Of a stretch of 64,000 nucleotides of DNA, positions 26,689 through 35,208 are shown piece by piece. The DNA is taken from NCBI GenBank assembly GCA_034114085.1, contig JAXEWB010000060.1:27145-91144 (forward strand), given 5' to 3'. Source of the DNA: Spiro-02 sp034114085. Its GTDB lineage: Bacteria > Spirochaetota > Spirochaetia > Sphaerochaetales > Sphaerochaetaceae. Numbering within the stretch: the first letter of the stretch is position 1; each line of letters begins with the position of its first letter. The notes below the pieces were generated by a model. The model saw only the letters and a list, made by a program, of their open reading frames with translations. It was not told where the DNA came from and made no database searches. A program made the position numbers and the translations under genes.

Positions 26689-26735
26689 GGGGCTGTCGCA
26701 AAAGTCGCAGGACTTGGCCGATGGCCCCGTTTTGT
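26689..26735 (+). terminator. secDF terminator
   Basis: GGGGC (26689-26693) can pair with GCCCC (26724-26728) around a long loop, followed by GTTTTGTTT. The stem is short, so this is a moderate call. Confidence 0.45.
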
Positions 26736-26829
26736 TTATCGGGCGGTGGGCATCAAGCCGAGGCGGCATGAAAGGCTTGCCTTGGGCGGAGCTCCATCGT
26801 ACAGTATGGGAGAAGAGGTGTATCGCCGT

Positions 26830-27723
26830 ATGGATTTGATAGAAGCCTCCACGATGGGGTTTTGCAATGGCGTCTCCTATGCCGTCGGCAAGGTGGAGCG
26901 ATGTCTTGCCTTGGCTGTGCGACAGGGCGTGCAGGCATACTCCTATGGGGATTTCATCCATAACCGACAGGTGATGGAACAGTATGAAAAGCAGGGACTC
27001 AAGGTCATAGAAAGTCCGGAAGGCAATGTTCCTGGCTACATCGTCATACGTGCCCACGGCATTTCCGATTCCGTCAGGAGAAGTTTTGAGGATGCGGGGT
27101 TCAATATCATTGATGGTACGTGTCCGACGGTGGCCAAGTCTCAACGGCTGATCAGGGAGGCCGGGCGTGATGGCTTCCATGTGGTGGTCATAGGTCTCAC
27201 CGGCCATCATGAGACGCTCGCCCTCGCCGGCTGTGAGGTTTCTCCGGGGACGTTGGTTCCGTCCACCATTGTGGAAAAGGTCGGGGATCTTGAACGGGTG
27301 CCCGGCGGCATACCGTTGTTCGTCATGATTCAGACGACGTTTCCGGAACTTGAAGGCAGATTGATATATCAGGCGATATCTTCGCGTTTTGTCGGGCGGA
27401 AGATCGTTTTCGGCAATCGTATTTGTCCCAGCTCTTCGGCCCGCCGGGAGTCCGTCAACAGACTGTGCGACGTGTGCGATGCGGTGGTCGTGGTCGGAAG
27501 CCACATGAGCGCCAATACTCAGGCGCTTGTCGAGATCGTCCGGGATAGACGGATTCCTGTCTATTGGGTTGAGACGGCGGATGAGCTGACGGAAGATATG
27601 TGTCGTTATGACTGCGTTGGCCTTACTGCCGGAGCGTCTACGGCGACGGTCGTCATAGAGAATGTCAAGAAGCGTTTGCGTCTGATGTGTGATAGAATGT
27701 CTCAAGGAAAGGATGAGGGGTAA
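26830..27723 (+). CDS. ispH: 4-hydroxy-3-methylbut-2-enyl diphosphate reductase
   Basis: Last enzyme of the MEP isoprenoid pathway; a [4Fe-4S] protein. The three iron-sulfur cysteines are in STMGFCNG (Cys12 with this start, the same number as in E. coli), DGTCPTV and GNRICPSS; IRAHGIS, GHHET and TAGAST are also present. AAGAGGTG precedes the chosen ATG at 26830; 26806 and 26746 are in-frame alternatives with poorer homology support. 297 aa. Located just upstream of rex and probably co-transcribed with it. Confidence 0.93.
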   Translation: MDLIEASTMGFCNGVSYAVGKVERCLALAVRQGVQAYSYGDFIHNRQVMEQYEKQGLKVIESPEGNVPGYIVIRAHGISDSVRRSFEDAGFNIIDGTCPTVAKSQRLIREAGRDGFHVVVIGLTGHHETLALAGCEVSPGTLVPSTIVEKVGDLERVPGGIPLFVMIQTTFPELEGRLIYQAISSRFVGRKIVFGNRICPSSSARRESVNRLCDVCDAVVVVGSHMSANTQALVEIVRDRRIPVYWVETADELTEDMCRYDCVGLTAGASTATVVIENVKKRLRLMCDRMSQGKDEG

Positions 27724-27730
27724 TCAACGA

Positions 27731-28447
27731 ATGAGCAGCATGGATGTGACAAACAAGAAGGAAGTTGAGCTTCGGTCGTCCATATCGATACCGACGATCA
27801 AACGGTTTCCATCGTATCTGAGGATCCTCAGGCAATATGATGAGGCTGGCCATGAATGGGTTTCCGCTACAAAGTTGGCTGAGGAATTGGGTTTGAAGCC
27901 GATTCAGGTCCGCAAGGATATGTCCTGTACCGGTGTCGAGGGGCGGCCCAAGGTCGGTTTTGAGATACCGTCCCTGATCAGGGCGATCACCCATTGTCTT
28001 GGCTGGGACAATTCCACCGACGCTCTGGTCGTGGGCGCCGGACATCTTGGCTCGGCTTTGGCGAGATATGAGGGGTTTGAATCCTATGGACTGCGGATTG
28101 TGGCCATGTTCGATCGGGATCCTGAGAAATGCGGCAGGAAGATGGGCGACGTCGATATCCTGCCGCTGGAGAAGCTGCAGATGTTCATCAAGGAAAACAG
28201 GATCAATATAGCCGCGATTGCCGTACCCGCCAACCAGGCGCAGGCTGTAGCCGATTTGCTGATCAAATGCGGCATCAAGGCGATCTGGAATTTCGCTCCC
28301 AAGGATCTGAAGATTCCGCCGGGTGTCGTCCTGCAACGGACCGACCTCGCCACGAGCTTCGCCGTATTGTCGGCGAAATTGCGGCGGATGATGGCGGGGG
28401 AGATGCTTGATGCCTTTGACGATGAAGAAGACCCCGGACAGGTATGA
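27731..28447 (+). CDS. rex: Redox-sensing transcriptional repressor Rex
   Basis: NADH/NAD+-responsive repressor of fermentation and respiration genes. Winged-helix N-terminus (IPTIKRFPSYLRILRQYDEA, ELGLKPIQVRKDMSCTG) followed by a Rossmann domain (DALVVGAGHLGSALARYEGF) and the C-terminal swap helix. 238 aa from ATG 27731, after GAGGGG; 27740 is possible. It is directly upstream of the hydrogenase operon, an obvious target for such a regulator. Confidence 0.93.
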   Translation: MSSMDVTNKKEVELRSSISIPTIKRFPSYLRILRQYDEAGHEWVSATKLAEELGLKPIQVRKDMSCTGVEGRPKVGFEIPSLIRAITHCLGWDNSTDALVVGAGHLGSALARYEGFESYGLRIVAMFDRDPEKCGRKMGDVDILPLEKLQMFIKENRINIAAIAVPANQAQAVADLLIKCGIKAIWNFAPKDLKIPPGVVLQRTDLATSFAVLSAKLRRMMAGEMLDAFDDEEDPGQV

Positions 28448-28481
28448 AAACGCTGTAGGCGCAGAAGTATATTCCATGGAT

Positions 28482-28526
28482 AAAGCCATTGCCTGAGAGA
28501 AACATCTGGGAATGGCTTTGTTTTTG
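28482..28526 (+). terminator. rex terminator
   Basis: AAAGCCATT (28482-28490) pairs with AATGGCTTT (28511-28519) and is followed by GTTTTTG. Confidence 0.8.
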
Positions 28527-28568
28527 TATGTGTACCTATGTGCTTATGTATGATTAAGTATGATTAAA

Positions 28569-28582
28569 GTGATTATATTCAC
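28569..28582. promoter_or_regulatory. Candidate Rex operator
   Basis: GTGA-TTATAT-TCAC is a perfect inverted repeat with the 6-bp spacing and inner bases of the Rex consensus (TTGTGA-N6-TCACAA). The outer bases differ (AA/AT instead of TT/AA). It is 80 bp upstream of the -35 of the hydrogenase operon promoter. Confidence 0.45.
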
Positions 28583-28661
28583 ATTAATTATTATTTTTTT
28601 TAGAATGATGTTTCAAAAACGAGAGTATATAGCGTTAATTTGTTTCAAATGATATCTTTTG

Positions 28662-28690
28662 TTGACTTTTCCGGTGTTGTGATGTATCCT
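28662..28690 (+). promoter_or_regulatory. Hydrogenase operon promoter
   Basis: TTGACT (28662-28667), 17-nt spacer and TATCCT (28685-28690), about 65 nt before the first small [2Fe-2S] gene. The intervening 28527-28661 stretch is AT-rich without a gene. Confidence 0.55.
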
Positions 28691-28755
28691 TGTTGCGTAC
28701 GATCCGCCTTCCTGGTGCGTATTGGAGGGTGCGGTGTGCGAGGAGTGTGTTCGCA

Positions 28756-29013
28756 ATGGAAAAAGTGACGGTAGAGCTTTGCATGGGCAGTTCCTGTTTT
28801 GCTAGGGGGAATTCCCAGGCCCTGACTAATCTGGAAAGCTATATTTCCGAAAACAGCCTGGAAGATCGTGTCGATCTCATCGGCCATCTTTGCTTGGGCG
28901 CTTGTGCGAAGGGGCCTAACATCAAGGTCGGAGACGTCTCCTATTCCGGTGTCGATCCGGATTGTGTCGTAGACCTGTTGGTCGAAGCGTTGAACAAGGA
29001 GTCGGCGTCATAA
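28756..29013 (+). CDS. Thioredoxin-like [2Fe-2S] ferredoxin domain protein (HydS-associated)
   Basis: 85-residue protein of the NuoE/HndA-type thioredoxin-like [2Fe-2S] fold. Four cysteines occur as CMGSSC near the N-terminus and CLGAC at about residue 46, the expected cluster-binding pattern. It probably passes electrons between a cytoplasmic donor and the hydrogenase-like protein encoded 60 nt downstream. ATG at 28756 with AGGAG upstream. Confidence 0.82.
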   Translation: MEKVTVELCMGSSCFARGNSQALTNLESYISENSLEDRVDLIGHLCLGACAKGPNIKVGDVSYSGVDPDCVVDLLVEALNKESAS

Positions 29014-29073
29014 AGCGTCGCGGCTTTGTTCCAGGCGCGGCGAGAAATCCATAGGGTCATCCAGGAGGGGTGT

Positions 29074-30936
29074 ATGGTCTATCCGATATATACTGAACTG
29101 ACACAATGCAGGGATTGCTACAAATGCGTTCGGTCTTGTCCGGTCAAGGCGATTCAGGTAAAGGACGGCAGCGCCGTCGTCATCAAGGATCGTTGTGTTT
29201 TTTGTGGACATTGCGTCGATATTTGTCCAAACCATGCCAAGAAAGTACGAGATGATATCGCCCGGGTCCAGATGTTCCTTCGTAGCGACAAAAAAGTATA
29301 CTGTTCAATAGCGCCCTCCTATGCGGCTGAATTCGCCGGGCAGAGCGATGCCGTACTGGCCGCTTTGGTTCAGCTTGGTTTCACCGGCATCTCCGAGACG
29401 GCCATTGGCGCCGCTTTGGTTTCCGCTTGCGTCGATCTTGACGCCAGCCGCAATGGCGGCGTCTGTTCATGGATTTCGACCGCCTGTCCCTCCGTGGTCG
29501 AACTGGTTCATAAATATTATCCTCAGCTTGAAGGTAATCTGTCGCCTGTTCCTTCTCCATTGCAGTGCCATAGCGCATATCTGCGTGAAATTTACGGAGA
29601 CGACATCGGCATCGTATTCATCGGGCCTTGTATTGCGAAGAAAGTCGAAGCGGACACTACGCCCGGATTTCCTGATTTCGCTTTGACGTTCGGAGAACTG
29701 CGCCAGTGGCTTGACCGTGAGAATATTTCTTTGGACGAGCTCGCGGCGGGTATAGAACGCAAGACGGTGCGGATTCCTAATTTTGTCCCGGCTCCTGCGG
29801 GAGAGACTACCCTGTATCCAGTTGAAGGCGGCATGATCGCTTCGTTGGTCTGGGGGCATGATGTGTTCCAGGACAAGGCTGTTGCGATTAGCGGCGTGGA
29901 TCAGGTAATCGGGGTTCTGGACGAACTGCCGGGAAAAGATTCAGCGACCGGTCAGGATCGGGATGTCTACGATGACTTTCTGGAACTGCTGAGCTGTGAA
30001 GGGGGGTGCGTGAACGGGCCCGGTGCGTCAAAAGGGCGTTCTCCCGCCACGAAGAAGTCCCTCTCCACCAGATATACTAGGGAACGGATTACCACAGAGC
30101 AGGAAAAACTGTTCGTACCTCCAATGGACTTCCTTGAACGGCTGTTGGACAAGGGTTATGACATGTTGGTTCGTAGCGACCGGCGTAGTGAATATCCACC
30201 TTCCAGCTTTGTTCCTGCCGGACACAAGGGGAAGTTTACCGAGGAGCGGATTACCCAGGCCCTGAAGGATCTCGGCAAGATGACCAAGGCGGATGAGCTG
30301 AACTGCGGTGGTTGCGGCTATAACACCTGCCGCGACATGGCTATCGCTTATTTGGAAGGCATGGCTGAGCCTGAGATGTGCGTCACCAAGATGCGCAAGG
30401 AAGCCCAGAGCAAGGTCGATGTATTGCTGAGGACGATTCCTATGGGAGTCGTCATGGTTGACGAGGATCTGAAGATCGTTGATTGCAATACTGGTTTTCT
30501 GCATTTGTTCGGTGATATCGACTACAGCATCGAAAGTGAGATCCTCGACCTGATCAGCGGCTTGCCGCTGGAGCGGTTCGTTCCGTTCCATGACAAGTTC
30601 CGTGACCAGTTCTACGCTTCCAAGCCCGGCCAGTACCGGTTGCACTATCAGGACAAGTTCCTCCGCGTTACGTTCTTCATCGTCGAGAAGCAACGGTTGG
30701 TCGGGGCGATTTTCGAGGATGTCACTTCACCGACCGTGCGCCGCGAGACTGTGGTCAAGAAGGCCGAGGATGTTATCCAGAAGAGCTTGGAGACGGTTCA
30801 GCAGATCGCCTCCTTGCTCGGCGAGAACGCCGCGGAAACGGAAATCATGCTTAATTCGCTAATCGACGCCTTCAAAGTTCCCGGTACTGGCGAAGAAGAT
30901 GGCTTTATGCTCGATGACCAGCAGGATTTGTCATGA
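29074..30936 (+). CDS. HydS-type sensory [FeFe]-hydrogenase with PAS-like domain
   Basis: 620 residues. Domains in order: two [4Fe-4S] clusters (CRDCYKCVRSC; CVFCGHCVDIC), the H-cluster domain, a further Fe-S segment (CGGCGYNTC, about 410-420), and a C-terminal PAS-like region (LLRTIPMGVVMVDEDLKIVD) plus a helical tail. The L1 motif reads STACPSV: Ala137 replaces the proton-relay Cys of TSCCP while the cluster ligand Cys138 remains. L2 is GPCIAKK and L3 is SCEGGCVNGPG. This substitution and the PAS domain are the marks of sensory group-C hydrogenases such as HydS, so a hydrogen/redox sensor is more likely than a bulk catalyst. The next gene overlaps it as ATGA. Confidence 0.85.
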   Translation: MVYPIYTELTQCRDCYKCVRSCPVKAIQVKDGSAVVIKDRCVFCGHCVDICPNHAKKVRDDIARVQMFLRSDKKVYCSIAPSYAAEFAGQSDAVLAALVQLGFTGISETAIGAALVSACVDLDASRNGGVCSWISTACPSVVELVHKYYPQLEGNLSPVPSPLQCHSAYLREIYGDDIGIVFIGPCIAKKVEADTTPGFPDFALTFGELRQWLDRENISLDELAAGIERKTVRIPNFVPAPAGETTLYPVEGGMIASLVWGHDVFQDKAVAISGVDQVIGVLDELPGKDSATGQDRDVYDDFLELLSCEGGCVNGPGASKGRSPATKKSLSTRYTRERITTEQEKLFVPPMDFLERLLDKGYDMLVRSDRRSEYPPSSFVPAGHKGKFTEERITQALKDLGKMTKADELNCGGCGYNTCRDMAIAYLEGMAEPEMCVTKMRKEAQSKVDVLLRTIPMGVVMVDEDLKIVDCNTGFLHLFGDIDYSIESEILDLISGLPLERFVPFHDKFRDQFYASKPGQYRLHYQDKFLRVTFFIVEKQRLVGAIFEDVTSPTVRRETVVKKAEDVIQKSLETVQQIASLLGENAAETEIMLNSLIDAFKVPGTGEEDGFMLDDQQDLS

Positions 30937-32126
30937 ACGATATATTCATTGATGTAGACTATTCACAGATATACAAGCATGGGCAGAAGATCGGTGGCGA
31001 CGTGTTCCTTCTTTCACGGAATCCGGATAATGACCAGATCGTCTGTACGCTCAGCGACGGTCTGGGCAGTGGAGTCAAGGCGAACGTTCTTGCCAGCCTG
31101 ACCGCCCATATGGCCCATAAGCTGAGTTTCAGTCCCATCAATCTGACGCATTCCGCAAAAATCATCATGAATACCCTGCCGGTCTGCAAGGAGCGGAAGA
31201 TCAGTTATTCGACCTTCACCATCGCGGATATCAGGTTCCCGACCCGCGATGACATCGAAGTCCAGCTGGCGGAATACGACAATCCTCCGGCCCTGCATTT
31301 CGTTGGTTCGGAATCTCTCAAATGGGAACGTCACCAGATAGACCTCCAGCGAGAAGGGGCTTTCAAGAAAGAACTGCTTTCTCAGTCGCAGTTCCGCCTG
31401 TCCGTAGGGGACCGCCTGGTCATGTTCACCGACGGTGTCACTCAGGCCGGATTGGGCAAGAGCCTGCCGTTGGGTTGGCGTCTGGACGGGGCTAGGAAGT
31501 TCATCCATGAGCAGATAGCGGCAAATCCAGACATCTCATCCAGGGAGCTTTCCAAAGCAATCGTCCGCAAGGCATATTCTTTGGATGGGCTTGCTTCCCG
31601 TGACGATATTACTTGCGTGGTCGTCTATGTGCGCAAGCCTAGACGGACGGTGATTGTCACCGGCCCTCCGTTCACCAAGGAAGCCGATGAGGTCTTGGGG
31701 CAGAAGCTTCGGGAGTTCGAAGGCAAGAAAATCGTTTCTGGTGGTACTACCGCCCAGATCGTGTCCAGATTGTTCGGAAAGAAAGTCAAGGTCGATATGC
31801 ATTCGTGGTCGCCCGACGTACCTCCTTGTTCAACGATGGAAGGGGTCGATCTGGTAACGGAGGGAATGCTGACGCTGAGCAAGGTCGCCACCGTGCTGGA
31901 GAAGAAAATTCCCACTACGGAACTTCCCGACGACGCCGTGAAGCGGTTCGTCGATATCCTGTTGGATAGCGATCAGGTTCATTTCATTGTCGGGACGAAA
32001 ATCAACGAGGCGCATCAGGACCCGAACATTCCTGTGGAGATTGGAATCCGCAGGACAATCATCGGTCGGTTGCGAAACGCTTTGGAACAGAACTATCTCA
32101 AGGAGACTTCGCAGGAATACCTGTAG
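30933..32126 (+). CDS. SpoIIE-type PP2C serine phosphatase with extra C-terminal domain
   Basis: 397 residues. The N-terminal ~235 residues are a SpoIIE phosphatase: IGGDVFLLSR, TLSDGLGSGVKANVLASL, RLVMFTDGVTQAG and LASRDDITCVVVYV supply the metal-binding aspartates. The C-terminal ~160 residues (TVIVTGPPFTKEADEVLGQK, KIVSGGTTAQIVSRLFGK) form a second domain of unknown function. It is translationally coupled to the HydS-type protein, so it is probably the output of that sensor, dephosphorylating a partner such as an anti-sigma antagonist not found in this window. Confidence 0.82.
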   Translation: MNDIFIDVDYSQIYKHGQKIGGDVFLLSRNPDNDQIVCTLSDGLGSGVKANVLASLTAHMAHKLSFSPINLTHSAKIIMNTLPVCKERKISYSTFTIADIRFPTRDDIEVQLAEYDNPPALHFVGSESLKWERHQIDLQREGAFKKELLSQSQFRLSVGDRLVMFTDGVTQAGLGKSLPLGWRLDGARKFIHEQIAANPDISSRELSKAIVRKAYSLDGLASRDDITCVVVYVRKPRRTVIVTGPPFTKEADEVLGQKLREFEGKKIVSGGTTAQIVSRLFGKKVKVDMHSWSPDVPPCSTMEGVDLVTEGMLTLSKVATVLEKKIPTTELPDDAVKRFVDILLDSDQVHFIVGTKINEAHQDPNIPVEIGIRRTIIGRLRNALEQNYLKETSQEYL

Positions 32127-32261
32127 TTTCCCCGCGAATGTGGACTTTCTGCTTCCCCGCCGGAACCGGGCGTGGATGCGGGATGATGAAGACTGTCGAT
32201 TGTTCCGGTCTGGACACATCCGTTGGAGATGGCGACCACCGGAGGGAAGAACAAGAGCATG

Positions 32262-32290
32262 TTGCGATGGCGATACGCTTGGGATAAAAT
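32262..32290 (+). promoter_or_regulatory. Candidate internal promoter for the second hydrogenase unit
   Basis: TTGCGA (32262-32267), 17-nt spacer and TAAAAT (32285-32290) in the 210-nt gap after the phosphatase gene. It would let the catalytic hydrogenase be expressed separately from the sensor genes. No gene is seen in 32127-32336. Confidence 0.4.
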
Positions 32291-32336
32291 CACTGGTTTC
32301 GCCAGGCAAGGATAATATGAGTAGAAGGAGAAGTAT

Positions 32337-32615
32337 ATGAACAAGAAGAAAAAAGTCGAAGTAAAGATCTGCGTCGGAACCGCATGCTTTGTCCAGGGGG
32401 GTGCTGATTTGCTCCTCTATAATGATTTTCTCGATCCCGAAGTTCTTGCCGGTTGCGAGATCGAAGGAAGTTCCTGCCTGGATGTCTGCAAAAAAGTCGA
32501 AGCTGACGCCGGGATTGATTCAAAGCCGCCTTTTATCACCGTTAACGGCAAGGTCTACGGCAGTGTGAATCAGGATCGGTTCTGCAAGCTTCTCGAGGAG
32601 GCTGTGAATGCTTGA
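32337..32615 (+). CDS. Thioredoxin-like [2Fe-2S] ferredoxin domain protein (hydrogenase-associated)
   Basis: 92 residues with CVGTAC and CLDVC motifs, the same fold as the small protein at 28756 but clearly diverged. Starts MNKKKKVEVKI after AGAAGGAG. Overlaps the next gene by 8 nt, which implies a tight complex or electron-transfer partnership with that hydrogenase. Confidence 0.8.
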   Translation: MNKKKKVEVKICVGTACFVQGGADLLLYNDFLDPEVLAGCEIEGSSCLDVCKKVEADAGIDSKPPFITVNGKVYGSVNQDRFCKLLEEAVNA

Positions 32616-34101
32616 ACTGAATAACCAGTATACGCTCATGAAACGGCGTATCGACACCGAGGTACTCAAACTGTTCTTTTCGGACAAGCTTGACATAGAT
32701 GCCGACAAACTGCCGTTTCAGATCATCCCGAAGGATCGTGTCCCCAACCGCTGCTGTATCTACAAGGAACGGGCCATGGTCCGCTACAGGATCATGGCGT
32801 TGCTGGGTATCGATATCGAACGGTTTGACGATGAGATGAAGCCGCTCGTTGACTATGTGAAGGAGATTCTTGCCGAAGATCCTCCCGCGGTTCCTGTGCT
32901 GACCACAATCAGCACGGCGTGTTCCGGTTGCCCGCAGGACCAATATCGCATCTCCGACGCCTGCCGCGGTTGTTTCGCGCGTCCTTGTCTGGCCAACTGT
33001 CCGAAGGACGCCATCGTGTTCATCAATGGCCAGGCCCATATTCAGGAAGACCGCTGTATCCGTTGCGGCAAATGCATGGAGGTGTGTCCGTTCCATGCCG
33101 TCGTGCATATCCCCGTTCCGTGTGAGGATGCCTGTCCAGTTGGTGCCGTCAGGAAGAATGAGCAGGGATTCGTCGAGATCGACCACAAGCTCTGCATCAG
33201 TTGCGGCAAGTGCGCCCGTTCCTGTCCGTTCGGCGCGATTGTCGAGCGTAGCGGGCTGATGCCTGTCGCGAAGATGCTGAAGAACCACGAAAAAGTTGTG
33301 GCGATGATCGCCCCGGCCATCGAAGGGCAATTCCCTGGTTCGCTTGCTCAGATCAAGGCTGCGTTGCTCAAGCTTGGCTTTACCAGTGTGGTTGAGGTCG
33401 CGGAAGGCGCCGAGGTCACTTCCATCCACGAGGCGAAGGAAGTGGTGGAAAAGAAGGGGAACGGCGAAGGGTATATGACCACAAGCTGCTGTCCCGCTTA
33501 CATGGAGTTGATCAACAAACATCTGCCGTTTCTTAAGGACCGTCATTCGACGGCGCTTACTCCGATGGCTTATACCGCCCAGCTCTGTAAAGAGCGTGAT
33601 CCCGAGAGCAAGCGGGTGTTCATTGGGCCATGTCTTGCCAAACGTGTCGAGGCGGCTCGAACGCCAGAGGTCGATGGGGTGATTAATTTTAGCGAGCTTG
33701 CCGCCCTGTTCATCGCGAAGGATATCGATGTTCGGGAGCTGGAAGCCGCCGATCTGGGCGATACCGTTTCGTTCTCCGATTGCCGTGAATTCGCCTGTAG
33801 CTCCGGTGTCGCCGGTTGTGTATTGCATCGTGTCATTGGTGACGATGTCCGTACGCTGCCGATCAACGGGCTGGACAAGAAAACGGTACGGCTGATGAAG
33901 ACTTGGGAGCGTCGCGCCCCTGATGCCGACTTGGTCGAGGTCATGTGCTGTGAAGGCGGCTGTATCGCAGGGCCCGGCACGATCGTCAAGCCCGCGCTGG
34001 CCATGAAGCTTCGTGGTGGAAGTGGCGTTCCTGGTGCGAAAACGGGAATTTCCGGTGTAAAGCCCGTTGTCCCCGGTGTCGCCAAGCCGCCGGTGAAATG
34101 A
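32608..34101 (+). CDS. [FeFe]-hydrogenase, group B type
   Basis: 497 residues. The N-terminal ~95 residues form a domain before several Fe-S motifs: CSGCPQDQ, CRGCFARPCLANC, CIRCGKCMEVC and CISCGKCARSC. The H-cluster motifs are TSCCPAY (Cys294 proton relay and Cys295 ligand both present), GPCLAKR and CCEGGCIAGPG. The intact L1 contrasts with the sensory homologue upstream, so this copy is probably catalytic, making or consuming H2 with ferredoxin-like partners. Motif style fits group B monomeric enzymes. HydEFG maturases are not in the window. GAGGAGG precedes the ATG by 7 nt. Pro/Gly/Val-rich tail. Confidence 0.87.
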   Translation: MLELNNQYTLMKRRIDTEVLKLFFSDKLDIDADKLPFQIIPKDRVPNRCCIYKERAMVRYRIMALLGIDIERFDDEMKPLVDYVKEILAEDPPAVPVLTTISTACSGCPQDQYRISDACRGCFARPCLANCPKDAIVFINGQAHIQEDRCIRCGKCMEVCPFHAVVHIPVPCEDACPVGAVRKNEQGFVEIDHKLCISCGKCARSCPFGAIVERSGLMPVAKMLKNHEKVVAMIAPAIEGQFPGSLAQIKAALLKLGFTSVVEVAEGAEVTSIHEAKEVVEKKGNGEGYMTTSCCPAYMELINKHLPFLKDRHSTALTPMAYTAQLCKERDPESKRVFIGPCLAKRVEAARTPEVDGVINFSELAALFIAKDIDVRELEAADLGDTVSFSDCREFACSSGVAGCVLHRVIGDDVRTLPINGLDKKTVRLMKTWERRAPDADLVEVMCCEGGCIAGPGTIVKPALAMKLRGGSGVPGAKTGISGVKPVVPGVAKPPVK

Positions 34102-34243
34102 TCGATTGGTTATATTGATGTCTTGGTTTCTCCGGTTGACCGTATCGGTCTGCCGGAGTTGTTGTTTTTGTATCTTCGGTTGTTTTGTGCCGAGAGTCGC
34201 GATATCATGAGTAAAAGCGGACTTCCCGCAAAGGAGAACCCAT

Positions 34244-34822
34244 ATGTTTGAACCGTTCCTTCGTAGCGGAGACCGAGCCGCCGATGACCATGCTTTCCTT
34301 CAGTCGCTGTCAGCCTTGCTGGGGCCTGCTTCGCATTCTATCGCTTCCCAGTACGCCGGGCTTGCCAACGCCGCCGCGTTGTTGTGGTGGTACTTGACCG
34401 ATATCAACTGGGCGGGATTCTATTTGACCAATTTTGAGATTCCGGTGATCAGGAAAGCATCTGACTTGGATTCCATGTTTCCTATCGGTACATTGCTTCA
34501 GCTTGGCCCGTTTCAGGGGGTGCCCGCCTGTATTTCCATTCCATTCGGCCGGGGTGTCTGCGGAACCGCAGCAGCTACGGGCAAGCCCCAGCTGGTAGCC
34601 GATGTCCATGCTTTTCCAGATTACATAGCCTGTGACGGCGATTCAAGAAGCGAACTGGTGGTTCCGATATTCAAAGAGGGGGTCATGGTCGGTGGCGATC
34701 AGGCTTCCAAAGCCGTCGCCGGAGTAATCGATATCGACAGTCCCTTGGTCGGGCGTTTCACCGATACCGACGTCAGATTTATAGAGGAAGTAGCTAGGGT
34801 AGTGGGAGAGCGGCTGTTCTAG
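34244..34822 (+). CDS. msrC: Free methionine-(R)-sulfoxide reductase (GAF domain)
   Basis: Reduces free Met-(R)-sulfoxide; 192-residue GAF-fold enzyme. INWAGFYL, LGPFQGVPACISIPFGRGVC and the segment ending in DYIAC carry three cysteines at about 96, 106 and 130, with the 10- and 24-residue spacing of the E. coli enzyme's Cys84/94/118. An insert of about 12 residues (RKASDLDSMFPI) precedes the first Cys. Likely oxidative-stress repair in an anaerobe; single gene after the hydrogenase unit. Confidence 0.88.
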   Translation: MFEPFLRSGDRAADDHAFLQSLSALLGPASHSIASQYAGLANAAALLWWYLTDINWAGFYLTNFEIPVIRKASDLDSMFPIGTLLQLGPFQGVPACISIPFGRGVCGTAAATGKPQLVADVHAFPDYIACDGDSRSELVVPIFKEGVMVGGDQASKAVAGVIDIDSPLVGRFTDTDVRFIEEVARVVGERLF

Positions 34823-34829
34823 TTTCGTA

Positions 34830-35100
34830 CCGCATGTGAATTCTTTCGCTTCGTCGAGTTGCGGGATATCCTTCATCTTTTTCAGCTCAATACTTGGTTT
34901 CTCAGCTTCCTTGTGTTTTCGTAGCTTTGCGATGCTACCGTCATCGTCAAGGAATACCGGAGACGGATATTCTGGTTTTCGCTGTATCGGCAAATCGGTG
35001 ACACCCTTGTGCCGGTATCGTCATTGGCTTTGAGAAGTGGAATCGCCCCCTTGTCGTAGTGGCGCCTTGCAAAAGGACTGGAATTTACGGAAATATCTTT
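34830..35100 (-). pseudogene. Possible gene remnant in two frames
   Basis: On the minus strand, one frame reads ARRHYDKGAIPLLKANDDTG (about 35070-35000). The adjacent frame continues as PIQRKPEYPSPVFLDDDGS and PSIELKKMKDIPQLDEAKEF (34993-34830), before entering the antisense of msrC. The charged, protein-like composition split over two frames suggests a decayed gene, possibly mobile-element related, but no family was recognised. The rest of 35101-35208 holds only the LacI-gene upstream sequence, with GTAAA-rich motifs. Confidence 0.3.
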
Positions 35101-35208
35101 GCCTGATGATCAACTACGTTGGAACCATTGTGGCTATTGTTCAGAGCATACTGGTAAAAACTCAGTAAATTCCCTTGTAAAATACGTAAAAAGCATCATA
35201 CTGGAAGC

